Below, in pieces: positions 9,487 through 18,881 of a stretch of 64,000 nucleotides of DNA. The stretch spans positions 1 through 64,000 of the forward strand of contig JAEYVZ010000004.1 in NCBI GenBank assembly GCA_023431405.1. The letters run 5' to 3'. Position numbers and translations under genes: made by a program. Under the pieces are notes generated by a model. That model did no database searches. It worked only from the letters and a program-made list of their open reading frames with translations, and was not told where the DNA came from. This DNA is from Actinomycetes bacterium (GTDB lineage Bacteria; Actinomycetota; Actinomycetes; Actinomycetales; Microbacteriaceae). Positions within the stretch are counted from its first letter, which is position 1. Every line of letters starts with the position of its first letter.

Positions 9487-11217
9487 TCACGACTTCGCCG
9501 CGTCGTCGCTGATCCGCAGGTCGAGCCGGAAGTCGAGCGGGAAGTCGCCGAAGAGAAGCGTCGTCGCACGCTCGGCGCTCGCGCGGACAGCTGCCGCTGC
9601 CAGATCGGCGTGCGCGGAAGGCGTGTGGACGATGATCTCGTCGTGGAGGAAGAACGCGAGATGCGCGCGCCGCGAGAAGACGGGGCCGGATGCTGCTGCC
9701 GCATCGGCCTCGTCGACGAGCGGGAAATCCGCCAGACGCATGCGGAGATCCGCCAGCCACGCGAGCGCCCATTCGGCGGCGGATCCCTGGACGATGAAGT
9801 TGCGCGTGAACCGGCCTCGGTCGCGGGCGACCCGGCGAGCCACCGTGCTCTCGCCTTCTCCCGCGTCAGGAGAGCCGGCTGAAGACTGGATGTCACGCCA
9901 CGCAGTGGATGCGGGCGGACTCGAGCGTCCCAGCCAGGTGGAGACGATCCCGCCCTTCTCCCCCTCTTCGGCTGCCGCGTCGACCATGGCCATCGCGCGA
10001 GGGAAGGCGCGTCGCAGCGCCGGCACCAGCCGCCCGCTGTCTCCCGTGGTCGCGCCGTACATCGCGCCCAGCAGAGCGATCTTCGCTTCCTGCCGCGTCG
10101 TCACCACCCCTTCGGCGACGATGCCTTCGTAGAGATCGGTGCCGCGTGCCGCGTCGGCGAGGGCCGTGTCCCTCGCCATCGCTGCGAGAACCCGGGGCTC
10201 GAGCTGCGCCACGTCAGCGACGACGAAGCTCCAGCCGGGGTCGGCGCGTACCGCGGGGCGCAGCAGCCGGGGCAGTTGAAGGGCGCCTCCGCCGGACGAA
10301 GCCCATCGCCCCGTCACCACTCCTCCCGGCACGTAGACGGGGCGGAAGCGTCCGTCCGGCGCCCACTCGGCGAGCCAGTCCCATCCGTTGGCTGTGAGCA
10401 GCCGCATCCCCTTCTTGTAGGCGAGGAGAGGCTCGATCACGGGGTGTTCGAACTCTGCCAGTTCCCAGCGGCTGGTGGTGCGAGTGGGGACGCCCGCGCG
10501 GTGGAGCGCCTTCAGCAGTCTGGGCTGCGAGTCGAGGCTCGCGCCGGGGTCGCCGAGCGCTTCGCGCACCTTCATGGCGAGCTGCTGCAGTCGGGCGGGA
10601 AGACCACCGGCCGCCGATCGCGTGCCGAGCGCTTCGACCAGAAGGCGGTCGTGGGTCGCCGCATCCCAGGGCAGCCCGGCAGCGTGAAGCTCGCAGGCGA
10701 TCAGCGCCCCTGCCGATTCTGCGGCCAGCAGGAGGCGCAGCGGCCCGGGAGAGGATGCCGTGGCCAGCGCAGCCTGCTGGCGCGCGAACTCGGCTACGAG
10801 CTCGTCCGCGTCTTCTGGCACGCCTCGTTCCCCGTCGAAGGCGAAGAGGGCGTCGTCGAACGCGGGCGCAGCGGCCGGCGCATCCCACTGCCGAGCGGCC
10901 CGCAGCGCGGCGGGCGCGGTGACGAGTGCACTGTCCCGAAGGATCGCGTGGCACAGGCGGAGGTCGTGGCATCGTGCGATCTCCACACCCGCACGGAGCA
11001 GAGAGGGGTACCAGCGGGGCGCGTCGTTCCAGACCCACCGCTGGGACGGGGATGCTCCGGAGATGAGCGCGGGGAGTCCGGATTCGGGCACGTCGCGCCG
11101 CGTCACCTCGCCGCCGGTGGGTGTGACGTCGATGACCGTGACGGTGCGGTCGCCGTGGCGGGCGAGGATGCTCCATCCGGTGGACACCCGGTCGGCGCCG
11201 CCTCCGGCGTGGTTCAC
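9487..11217 (-). CDS. Family A DNA polymerase with vestigial 3'-5' exonuclease domain
   Basis: A 576-residue relative of the DNA polymerase I Klenow region, of the actinobacterial type annotated as bifunctional 3'-5' exonuclease/DNA polymerase. There is no 5' nuclease. Motif A is DVAQLEPRV, motif B has R-x3-K-x7-YG (RQEAKIALLGAMYG), and motif C is HDE (FFLHDEIIVHTP), so the polymerase site looks intact. The residue equivalent to E. coli Phe762 is Leu. The N-terminal 200 residues lack a clear set of DEDD exonuclease acids. The GTG at 11217 is used here; a GTG ten codons later (VSTGWSIL) is an alternative with a better upstream purine tract. Confidence 0.85.
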   Translation of the reverse strand: MNHAGGGADRVSTGWSILARHGDRTVTVIDVTPTGGEVTRRDVPESGLPALISGASPSQRWVWNDAPRWYPSLLRAGVEIARCHDLRLCHAILRDSALVTAPAALRAARQWDAPAAAPAFDDALFAFDGERGVPEDADELVAEFARQQAALATASSPGPLRLLLAAESAGALIACELHAAGLPWDAATHDRLLVEALGTRSAAGGLPARLQQLAMKVREALGDPGASLDSQPRLLKALHRAGVPTRTTSRWELAEFEHPVIEPLLAYKKGMRLLTANGWDWLAEWAPDGRFRPVYVPGGVVTGRWASSGGGALQLPRLLRPAVRADPGWSFVVADVAQLEPRVLAAMARDTALADAARGTDLYEGIVAEGVVTTRQEAKIALLGAMYGATTGDSGRLVPALRRAFPRAMAMVDAAAEEGEKGGIVSTWLGRSSPPASTAWRDIQSSAGSPDAGEGESTVARRVARDRGRFTRNFIVQGSAAEWALAWLADLRMRLADFPLVDEADAAAASGPVFSRRAHLAFFLHDEIIVHTPSAHADLAAAAVRASAERATTLLFGDFPLDFRLDLRISDDAAKS

Positions 11218-11259
11218 GAGGAGCCGGACCCGTCGCTCATCGGGCGTCCGCTCGCGTCG

Positions 11260-12000
11260 TCAGAGTCCGGAATCGCCGGTGCGGACCAGGATGCAGCCGC
11301 ACTCCGGGCAGGTCACGACGTCGTCCTCGGCGGCGTGGCGCAGGGTCTGCAGATCTGTACCGGCGAGCACCATGCGGCATCCCTCGCACGTGCGCTGGCG
11401 AAGCAGCGCGGCACCGGGGCCGCGCGAGGCGAGCTTGTCGTAGAGGGCGACGAGATCGGCCGGGAGGGAGTCTGCGATCGCAGCGCGGTCGCGCGACGCG
11501 GCCTCGTGTCGGGACGTCGCCTCGGCGACGGCTTCCTTTCCCTCGGCGCTGAGGCGTGAGCCCTCCTCGTTGGTGGCGGCGATCAGCGCCTCTTGCGCGG
11601 AGATCTCGGCCTCGGCGATCTCGAGCCGCTCCATGAGCACGAGTTCCGCATCTTCCAGATCGCTCTTGCGCTTGGCCAGGGACGCGATCTCATGTTCGAG
11701 ACCTTGCGCGTCCTTCGCGTTCGAGGTGGCGGCGAGGCGTTCCGCATCCCGTGCGGCGCGGGCATCGACCACCGCGACGTCGGACTCCACGCGCTTGAGC
11801 TCGGCAGCGAGGTCGTCGCGGGCGCCCAGCAGGCGCGTCAGTTCTGTCGAGAGGCTCTGACGCTGTGCGATGAGCTCCTGCACGCGCCCGGCTTGCGAGG
11901 GGTTTCGGCGTGCATGGTCGGCGGCGCGGATCACCGTGTCGAGCTCGGCGAGATCGACGAGGCGGAGCTGGTCTGCGGGGCGGGCTTTCACGTGTTCCAA
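11260..12000 (-). CDS. C4 zinc-ribbon, coiled-coil protein
   Basis: A 246-residue cytosolic protein. Residues about 30-170 are a long alpha-helical coiled coil rich in Glu, Ala and Arg. The C-terminal 60 residues hold a zinc ribbon with CEGC and CPEC pairs. This architecture matches the bacterial C4-type zinc-ribbon domain family, proposed to bind nucleic acid or assist complex assembly; its exact role is unsettled. The TTG at 12000 follows GGGGAGG by 4 nt; a GTG three codons later is possible. It lies 42 nt upstream of the polymerase gene on the same strand, so co-transcription is likely. Confidence 0.85.
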   Translation of the reverse strand: MEHVKARPADQLRLVDLAELDTVIRAADHARRNPSQAGRVQELIAQRQSLSTELTRLLGARDDLAAELKRVESDVAVVDARAARDAERLAATSNAKDAQGLEHEIASLAKRKSDLEDAELVLMERLEIAEAEISAQEALIAATNEEGSRLSAEGKEAVAEATSRHEAASRDRAAIADSLPADLVALYDKLASRGPGAALLRQRTCEGCRMVLAGTDLQTLRHAAEDDVVTCPECGCILVRTGDSGL

Positions 12001-12196
12001 CCTACCTCCCCGGCCCTTGCCCGTCGCGTCCCGGGAGAGATGGGCACGACCCTCGTGATGCTCCGGACTCGGGTCCGTCGCTTCCCCCTAGTGCGAGAGG
12101 TGCTCGAGATCAAGACGCTGTTCCCGGGTCGACGACCGGGGCTAGCATGTCGCACCTGATGCCTGCAACGGAGCATTCTCTGCGAAGGAGCCGTCC

Positions 12197-13702
12197 ATGA
12201 GCCTGATGCGCACCAAATCCGTCGAGAGGTCGATCGCCGACACCGAGGAACCGGAGTTCCGGCTCCGGAAGTCGCTGTCTGCTTTCGATCTCACCGTCTT
12301 CGGCGTCGGCGTCGTGATCGGCGCGGGCATCTTCACCCTCACCGGTCGTGTCGCGCATGAGGTGGCCGGACCCGCGATCGTCGTGAGCTTCGTCGTCGCC
12401 GCCATCGCGTGCGGTCTCGCGGCGATGTGCTACGCCGAGTTCGCATCGACCGTGCCCGTGTCGGGCTCGGCCTACACGTTCTCCTACGCCTCGCTCGGCG
12501 AGCTCCTCGCCTGGATCATCGGCTGGGACCTCATCCTCGAGATGTTCCTCGGAGCGGGCGTCGTCGCGCAGGGATGGAGCGCCTATCTGGGCGTGCTGCT
12601 CGAGCAGCTCGGGATGCCGATCCCCGCCGTGATCGGGTATGGCGGGACGGTCGACCTGATGGCCATCCTCCTCGTCGTCGTGCTCGGCGCCCTTGTGGCG
12701 TACGGCATCCGCGAATCGATGCGGGTGAATCTCGCGCTGGTGGTCGTGAAGCTGTTCATCGTGCTGTTCGTCATCGTGGCCGGCATCCTCTTCGTCAACC
12801 CCGCGAACTACGCGCCCTTCATCCCCGACCCGGCGCCCCGGGAGACGGCCACCGGTCTCACCCAGCCCCTCCTGCAGTTCCTGTCCGGCATCGAGCCGAT
12901 GGCTTTCGGGTTCGGCGGCATCTTCGCGGGCGCGGCGCTGGTCTTCTTCGCCTACATCGGGTTCGACGTGGTCGCCACGACCGCTGAGGAGACGAAGAAC
13001 CCGCAACGAGACCTTCCCATCGGCATCATCGCGTCGCTCATCATCTGCACCGCCCTGTACTGCGCGGTGGCGCTCGTCGTGACGGGGATGGTCCCCTACG
13101 GCGACCTCGATCCCGCTGCGGCCCTGGCCAACGCCTTCGTCCATCACGGACAGGCCTGGATGGCGACGGTCATCTCGGCGGGGGCGGTCGCCGGACTCAC
13201 GACGGTGGTCCTCACCCTGATGATCGGGGCAACCCGCATCATCTTCGCGATGTCGCGGGACGGGCTCCTGCCCGTCGGACTGGCGAGGGTGCACGCCCGG
13301 CGGCGCACGCCCTGGGTGATCTCCATCATCGTGACGGTGATCGTCGCGCTCGTGGCCGGCCTGACCCCGATCGGCGTGCTCGAGGAGATGGTCAACATCG
13401 GCACGCTGTCGGCGTTCGTGCTGGTCTCGATCGGCGTGATCGTGCTCCGCCGGACCCGTCCCGATCTCAAGCGCGGCTTCCGGGTGCCGTGGAGCCCGGT
13501 TCTGCCGGCGCTCTCGGTCGCCATCTGCACCTACCTGATGCTGAACCTCACCGTCGAGACGTGGCTGCGCTTCCTCGTGTGGCTGGCGATCGGATTCGTC
13601 ATCTACTTCGCCTACTCCCGGCGGCACTCCCGGCTCGGCAAGGACGAGGGGATCTACTACAACCCCGCAGAGCCGAAGATCGTCGGCCGGGACGACCGCT
13701 GA
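12197..13702 (+). CDS. APC-superfamily amino-acid permease (CAT/YfnA-like)
   Basis: A 501-residue polytopic membrane transporter with about 12 or more hydrophobic segments. The first segment carries the APC fold signature FGVGVVIGAGIFTLTGRVAHEVAGPA, quoted here in two overlapping parts: VGVVIGAGIFTLTG and HEVAGPA. Later come PVSGSAYTFSYASLGE, the FFAYIGFDVVATTAEETKNP region typical of cationic amino-acid transporters, and a C-terminal helix pair. The substrate is probably an amino acid, but specificity cannot be read from the sequence. The ATG is preceded by GAAGGAG. It is a single-gene unit, convergent with tRNA-Val. Confidence 0.92.
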   Translation: MSLMRTKSVERSIADTEEPEFRLRKSLSAFDLTVFGVGVVIGAGIFTLTGRVAHEVAGPAIVVSFVVAAIACGLAAMCYAEFASTVPVSGSAYTFSYASLGELLAWIIGWDLILEMFLGAGVVAQGWSAYLGVLLEQLGMPIPAVIGYGGTVDLMAILLVVVLGALVAYGIRESMRVNLALVVVKLFIVLFVIVAGILFVNPANYAPFIPDPAPRETATGLTQPLLQFLSGIEPMAFGFGGIFAGAALVFFAYIGFDVVATTAEETKNPQRDLPIGIIASLIICTALYCAVALVVTGMVPYGDLDPAAALANAFVHHGQAWMATVISAGAVAGLTTVVLTLMIGATRIIFAMSRDGLLPVGLARVHARRRTPWVISIIVTVIVALVAGLTPIGVLEEMVNIGTLSAFVLVSIGVIVLRRTRPDLKRGFRVPWSPVLPALSVAICTYLMLNLTVETWLRFLVWLAIGFVIYFAYSRRHSRLGKDEGIYYNPAEPKIVGRDDR

Positions 13703-13708
13703 AGACGG

Positions 13709-13781
13709 TGGGCCCTGCCGGGATCGAACCGACGACATCCACGGTGTAAACGTGGCGCTCTACCAGCTGAGCTAAAGGCCC
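13709..13781 (-). tRNA. tRNA-Val (TAC)
   Basis: A 73-nt cloverleaf on the minus strand. The acceptor stem GGGCCTT pairs with AGGGCCC (one G-T wobble), the D arm has AGCTCAGCTGG, the anticodon loop TTTACAC carries TAC, and the T arm is GGTTCGATCC. The discriminator is A and the CCA end is not encoded. Confidence 0.97.
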
Positions 13782-13919
13782 TCACGGATCAGTCTAGGAG
13801 GGAACCGACCCCACGGAAGTGACTAGGCTGAATGAGGATGCGTTGGCTGTGCCCGACAAAGGCCCCGCGCTTCTGAAGCTCCGGCATGGCACGATCTGCC
13901 AGATGAAGAAAGGTCTCCC

Positions 13920-16649
13920 GTGACTGTCAACGATCAGGATCCGTACTCGCAGGGCCCGCAGGACAGCGACCCCGAAGAGACCCAGGAGTGGCAGGAGTCC
14001 CTGCAGCAGCTGGTGGACTCCAAGGGTGCCGGCCGCGGCCGCGAGATCATGCTGAGCCTGCTGCAGACCTCGCACGAACTCCAGCTCAACGTGCCGCAGG
14101 TTCCCACCACCGACTACATCAACACGATCGCCCCGGAGAACGAGCCGGAGTTCCCCGGTGACGAGGAGCTCGAGCGCCGCTACCGCAGGTGGATCCGCTG
14201 GAATGCCGCTGTCACCGTGCACCGGGCCCAGCGTCCCGGCATCGGCGTAGGCGGGCACATCTCGACGTACGCGTCATCGGCGTCGCTGTACGAAGTGGGC
14301 TTCAACCACTTCTTCCGCGGTCTCGACCACCCGGGCGGCGGAGATCAGATCTTCGTGCAGGGGCACGCCTCCCCCGGCATCTACGCGCGCTCCTTCCTTG
14401 AAGGGCGCCTCTCGGAGGAGCAGCTCGACGGCTTCCGCCAGGAGAAGTCGAAGGCGCCGTTCGGCATCCCCTCGTACCCGCACCCGCGTCTCATGCCCGA
14501 TTACTGGCAGTTCCCGACCGTCTCGATGGGGCTCGGTCCGATCAACGCCATCTACCAGGCGATGACGAACAAGTACCTCACCAACCGCGGCATCAAGGAT
14601 CTCTCCGAGTCGCGCGTGTGGGCCTTCCTCGGCGACGGCGAGATGGACGAGGTCGAAAGCCGCGGTCAGCTGCAGGTGGCGGCGAACGAGGGCCTCGACA
14701 ACCTCACGTTCGTCGTCAACTGCAACCTCCAGCGCCTCGACGGCCCGGTGCGCGGCAACGGCAAGATCATCCAGGAGCTCGAGAGCTTCTTCCGCGGTGC
14801 AGGCTGGAACGTCATCAAGGTCGTCTGGGGCCGCGGATGGGATGAGCTCCTCGAGAAGGATCGCGACGGTGCGCTCGTGCACCTCATGAACACGACGCCC
14901 GATGGCGACTTCCAGACCTACCGCGCGGAAGACGGCAAGTTCATCCGCGACCACTTCTTCGCCCGCGACGAGCGCACGCTCGAGATGGTGAAGGACTGGT
15001 CGGACGACGACATCTGGGGCAAGCTCCGCCGTGGTGGTCTCGACTACCAGAAGGTGTACGCCGCCTACAAGACCGCTGTCGAGCACAAGGGCCAGCCCAC
15101 CGTCATCCTCGCGAAGACGATCAAGGGCTATGGGCTCGGTCACCACTTCGAGGGCCGCAATGCGACCCACCAGATGAAGAAGATGACCCTCGAGGACCTC
15201 AAGCACTTCCGTGACTCGATGCGCATCCCCATCACCGATGCGCAGCTGGAGGAGAACCCCTACCTGCCGCCGTACTTCCACCCCGGCATGGAGGACGAGA
15301 CGATCCAGTACATGGTCGAGAAGCGTCGAAGCCTCGGAGGATTCCTCCCGGAGCGCCGCACTCACCATGTGCCGATCGCCCTTCCCGACGACAGCGCCTA
15401 CGCGCTCCCGAAGAAGGGGTCGGGCACCCAGGAAGTCGCTTCGACGATGGCGTTCGTCCGACTGCTGAAGGACCTGCTGCGGGTCAAGGACTTCGGGCAC
15501 CGCATCGTCCCGATCATCCCCGACGAAGCGCGCACGTTCGGTCTCGACGCGTTCTTCCCGACCGCCAAGATCTACAACCCCAACGGTCAGAACTACACCT
15601 CGGTCGACCGCGAACTGCTGCTGGCGTACAAGGAGAGCCCGCAGGGCCAGATCATGCACGTCGGCATCAACGAGGCAGGTGCCGTCGCCGCGTTCACCAA
15701 CGTCGGCACGGCGTACTCGACCCACGGCGAGCCGCTCATCCCCGTCTACATCTTCTATTCGATGTTCGGCTTCCAGCGCACCGGCGACGCCCAGTGGGCA
15801 GCCGGCGACCAGATGGCACGCGGATTCATCATGGGGGCCACGGCAGGACGCACCACGCTCACCGGTGAGGGCCTCCAGCACGCCGATGGCCACTCGCACC
15901 TGCTGGCATCCACGAACCCGGCGACCATCTCCTACGACCCGGTCTACGGCTACGAGATCGCCCACATCGTGCGGGCGGGCATCGAGCGCATGTACGGCGG
16001 CAACCACCCCGACCCGAACGTCATGTACTACATCACGCTCTACAACGAGCCGCTGGTGCAGCCGGCCGAGCCGGAGGGCGTCGACGTCGAGGGCATCGTC
16101 CGTGGCATGCACCGCATCGCGGTCGGCGAGGGCGAAGGGCACCGCGCTCAGCTTCTTGCCTCGGGCGTCGGAGTTCCGTGGGCGCTCGAGGCGCAGAAGC
16201 TCCTCAAGGAGGACTGGGGCGTCGTGGCAGACGTCTGGTCGGTGACCAGCTGGACCGAGCTGCGCCGCGACGGCCTCGCTGCCGACGAGCACAACTTCCT
16301 GCACCCCGGAGAAGAGCCGCACACAGCGTTCGTCACGGAGAAGCTCCGCGACACGAGCGGTCCCGTCATCGCGGTGAGCGACTACATGCACGCTGTGCAG
16401 GACCAGATCCGTCCGTGGGTGCCGCGTCGGTTCGCGACCCTCGGCGCGGACGGCTTCGGCTTCTCCGACACGCGTCCGGCCGCACGCCGGTTCTTCAAGA
16501 TCGACGGACCGTCGATCGTCGTGCGTACGCTGCAGGCTCTGGCGGAGGACGGTCTCGTCGACCGCTCGCTGTCGGCGCAGGCCATCGAGAAGTACCGCCT
16601 GCACGACGTGACGGCAGGGACGAGCGGGAACGCCGGCGGCGAAAGCTGA
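13920..16649 (+). CDS. aceE: Pyruvate dehydrogenase E1 component, homodimeric type
   Basis: Thiamine-diphosphate enzyme that decarboxylates pyruvate and acetylates the E2 lipoyl group. At 909 residues it is a typical single-chain (alpha2) E1. The ThDP-binding motif begins [10 protein letters not shown] near residue 237 and ends in [10 protein letters not shown]. Earlier, [19 protein letters not shown] and [12 protein letters not shown] are characteristic of AceE. The GTG at 13920 follows AAGAAAGG by 6 nt. fasR starts 8 nt downstream, so PDH E1 and the fatty-acid cluster may share a transcript. E2 and E3 are not in the window. Confidence 0.97.
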   Translation: MTVNDQDPYSQGPQDSDPEETQEWQESLQQLVDSKGAGRGREIMLSLLQTSHELQLNVPQVPTTDYINTIAPENEPEFPGDEELERRYRRWIRWNAAVTVHRAQRPGIGVGGHISTYASSASLYEVGFNHFFRGLDHPGGGDQIFVQGHASPGIYARSFLEGRLSEEQLDGFRQEKSKAPFGIPSYPHPRLMPDYWQFPTVSMGLGPINAIYQAMTNKYLTNRGIKDLSESRVWAFLGDGEMDEVESRGQLQVAANEGLDNLTFVVNCNLQRLDGPVRGNGKIIQELESFFRGAGWNVIKVVWGRGWDELLEKDRDGALVHLMNTTPDGDFQTYRAEDGKFIRDHFFARDERTLEMVKDWSDDDIWGKLRRGGLDYQKVYAAYKTAVEHKGQPTVILAKTIKGYGLGHHFEGRNATHQMKKMTLEDLKHFRDSMRIPITDAQLEENPYLPPYFHPGMEDETIQYMVEKRRSLGGFLPERRTHHVPIALPDDSAYALPKKGSGTQEVASTMAFVRLLKDLLRVKDFGHRIVPIIPDEARTFGLDAFFPTAKIYNPNGQNYTSVDRELLLAYKESPQGQIMHVGINEAGAVAAFTNVGTAYSTHGEPLIPVYIFYSMFGFQRTGDAQWAAGDQMARGFIMGATAGRTTLTGEGLQHADGHSHLLASTNPATISYDPVYGYEIAHIVRAGIERMYGGNHPDPNVMYYITLYNEPLVQPAEPEGVDVEGIVRGMHRIAVGEGEGHRAQLLASGVGVPWALEAQKLLKEDWGVVADVWSVTSWTELRRDGLAADEHNFLHPGEEPHTAFVTEKLRDTSGPVIAVSDYMHAVQDQIRPWVPRRFATLGADGFGFSDTRPAARRFFKIDGPSIVVRTLQALAEDGLVDRSLSAQAIEKYRLHDVTAGTSGNAGGES

Positions 16650-16657
16650 CTCCGCGG

Positions 16658-17869
16658 ATGCCGACCAGACCCACACCGCAGGAGAAGTCGGAGACGCTCG
16701 CCTGGCTGCGCCGCATCTCGGGCGACCTCGCGTCGGCGACCATCCAGCGGCTGGAGGACTCGCTCCCCTGGTACGCGGAGATGCCGCCGGCGCGGCGCTC
16801 CGCGGTGGGTCTGGTCGCGCAGGCGGGAATCTCCGCCTTCATCCAGTGGTACGACGATCCGGGGGCGCAGCCATGGATCGCGGCGGACATCTTCGCCGCC
16901 GCTCCTCGCGAGCTCCTTCGGAGCGTCAGCCTCACCCAGACCCTCCAGCTCATCCGGGTCACGGTGGAGGTCACCGAGGAGCGCGTGGCCGGCCGGGCCG
17001 AGGACCTGCGCGACAGCATGCTGCTGTATTCGCGGGAGGTCGCCTTCGCCGCGGCCGACGTGTACGCCCGGGCCGCCGAAGCGCGAGGTCTGTGGGATGC
17101 GCGACTGGAGGCACTCGTCGTTGACTCGATCCTGACCGGAGAGGCCGACGAAGAGCTTCCGAGCCGTATCGCGGCGCTCGGCTGGCACGGTCATGGCGAG
17201 GTCGCCGTGCTGGTGGGCACCACTCCGCCGCAGTTCGACGTCGATCAGCTGCGCCGGCTCGCCCGCAAGCTCGGCGTCGACGTACTGATCGGCGTGCAGG
17301 GCTCGCGGCTGGTGGTCGTCATCGGGCGGGCGCTGGCCACGGGTGCCGACGACACGGACGATGCGCTGCCGTTCCCCGAGATCGCCAAACGGCTCGAGCC
17401 CGGCTTCGGAGCCGGTCACGTGGTCCTCGGACCCGCGGTTCCCGCGCTCGTCGATGCCAGTCAGAGCGCACGCGCGGCGCTGGCGGGCTTCGCCGTGGCG
17501 AAGGCGTGGCGTCACGCCCCGCGCCCCGTGGAGGCGGACGATCTGCTTCCCGAGCGAGCTCTGGCAGGAGATCCCCTCGCCAAGGCGACCCTCGTAGAGC
17601 GCATCTACCGCCCCCTCCAATCGCATTCGGTAGACCTCGTCGCCACGTTGTGGAGTTACCTCGACAATGGGAGGTCGCTCGAGGCGACCGCGCGTGAGCT
17701 GTTCGTGCACCCGAACACGGTGCGCTACCGATTGAAGCGGGTGTCGGACGTGATCGGCTGGGATGCGACGGGGCCCCGAGAAGCCCTCATTCTGCAGACA
17801 GCGCTCATCATCGGATCCATCGGCACGGAGGCGACGCGTCGGCGCGTCCCCATCGCACGGCGCACGTGA
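16658..17869 (+). CDS. fasR: FasR-like transcriptional regulator of fatty-acid synthesis (PucR/CdaR-type HTH)
   Basis: A 403-residue cytosolic DNA-binding protein. The last 70 residues form a PucR-type helix-turn-helix: LWSYLDNGRSLEATARELFVHPNTVRYRLKRV, of which ATARELFVHPNTVRYRLK is the recognition core. The N-terminal part is helical (ISGDLASATIQRLEDSLPWY) and resembles FasR of Streptomyces, which sits directly upstream of fabD-fabH-acpP-fabF and activates that operon. The same position here supports the assignment. The ATG at 16658 lies 8 nt after the aceE stop. The ligand is unknown. Confidence 0.88.
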   Translation: MPTRPTPQEKSETLAWLRRISGDLASATIQRLEDSLPWYAEMPPARRSAVGLVAQAGISAFIQWYDDPGAQPWIAADIFAAAPRELLRSVSLTQTLQLIRVTVEVTEERVAGRAEDLRDSMLLYSREVAFAAADVYARAAEARGLWDARLEALVVDSILTGEADEELPSRIAALGWHGHGEVAVLVGTTPPQFDVDQLRRLARKLGVDVLIGVQGSRLVVVIGRALATGADDTDDALPFPEIAKRLEPGFGAGHVVLGPAVPALVDASQSARAALAGFAVAKAWRHAPRPVEADDLLPERALAGDPLAKATLVERIYRPLQSHSVDLVATLWSYLDNGRSLEATARELFVHPNTVRYRLKRVSDVIGWDATGPREALILQTALIIGSIGTEATRRRVPIARRT

Positions 17870-17960
17870 GCACGTCGTTGTACGGCATGCACAAGGGATC
17901 GATCGTTTCTTGTGACCACCTTGCCAGTCGACGCACGCTTCTTCTTGGCAGGATAGACAA

Positions 17961-18881
17961 GTGATCATTGCCGTCTTCCCCGGCCAGGGCTCTCAGACGC
18001 CCGGTTTCCTGTCTCCGTGGCTCGAGATCGAGGGCTCCCGCGAACGGCTGGAACAGTACTCCGACCTCGCCGGGATCGACCTCGTCGCCGCCGGGACCGA
18101 ATGGGATGCGGATCGCATCCGCGACACCCAGGTCGCTCAGCCGCTCATCGTGGCCGCAAGCCTGCTGTCTTGGCACGCGCTGAAAGACGAGGCGCAACGC
18201 TCTGCGGGCGGGTTCGCCGGTCATTCCGTCGGCGAGATCGCGGCCCTCGTGGCATCCGGCGTCGTGAGCGATGCCGACGGCATGCGCCTCGTCGGCATCC
18301 GCGGTCGCGCCATGGCTGAGGCCGCGGCTCAGGAGAAGACCGGCATGAGCGCCGTCCTCGGCGGTGACCAGGATGCCGTGGTGGCCCGCCTCCACGAACT
18401 CGACCTGACCCCGGCCAACTACAACGGAGGCGGCCAGATCGTCGCCGCTGGTTCGCTCGATGCCCTCGCAGAGCTGGCCACAGCTCCCCCCGCCTCCACC
18501 CGCGTCATCCCTCTCCAGGTCGCCGGTGCGTTCCACACGCGCTACATGGCATCCGCTGTAGAGACCCTCCGGTCCGCCGCTTCGAACATCGCCGCGCACG
18601 CGCCGAGCGCCACGCTGTGGTCGAACCGCGACGGCGCGACGGTCGCCGACGGACGGCAGGCGCTGGACCGCCTCATCGACCAGGTGGCCTCCCCCGTCCG
18701 CTGGGATCTCTGCATGGCATCGTTCGCCGAGCATGCAGTGACCGGCATCATCGAGCTGTCGCCCGCCGGCACGCTCACCGGGCTCGCCAAGCGTGCCCTT
18801 CGCGGCACGCCGACGGTGGCCGTCAAGACCCCCGACGACCTCGCAGCGGCGGCTGCGATGCTGACAGGAGACGCCGAGTGA
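17961..18881 (+). CDS. fabD: Malonyl-CoA:ACP transacylase
   Basis: Transfers malonyl groups from CoA to acyl carrier protein, providing the extender unit for type II fatty-acid synthesis. 306 residues. It starts at GTG (MIIAVFPGQGSQTPGF, with the GQGSQ oxyanion motif at 8-12), and the catalytic serine lies in GHSVGE at about residue 92. A GAFHTRYM stretch contains the active-site His. The GTG has GCAGGA 7-8 nt upstream. The stop overlaps the fabH GTG by 4 nt (GTGA). Confidence 0.96.
   Translation: MIIAVFPGQGSQTPGFLSPWLEIEGSRERLEQYSDLAGIDLVAAGTEWDADRIRDTQVAQPLIVAASLLSWHALKDEAQRSAGGFAGHSVGEIAALVASGVVSDADGMRLVGIRGRAMAEAAAQEKTGMSAVLGGDQDAVVARLHELDLTPANYNGGGQIVAAGSLDALAELATAPPASTRVIPLQVAGAFHTRYMASAVETLRSAASNIAAHAPSATLWSNRDGATVADGRQALDRLIDQVASPVRWDLCMASFAEHAVTGIIELSPAGTLTGLAKRALRGTPTVAVKTPDDLAAAAAMLTGDAE

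Noticed and set aside
12110..13738. 542-codon open frame on the minus strand
   Set aside because: It is antisense to the amino-acid permease; the His/Asp/Arg-rich composition is an artefact of GC-rich reversed membrane-protein codons.
14274..16676. 800-codon minus-strand open frame
   Set aside because: Shadow of aceE, whose ThDP motif and full length are clear on the plus strand.
17953..17958. TAGACA just before the fabD GTG as a leaderless -10
   Set aside because: Only about 2 nt separate it from the start codon, so transcription would begin inside the gene. The nearby GCAGGA works as an ordinary ribosome binding site.
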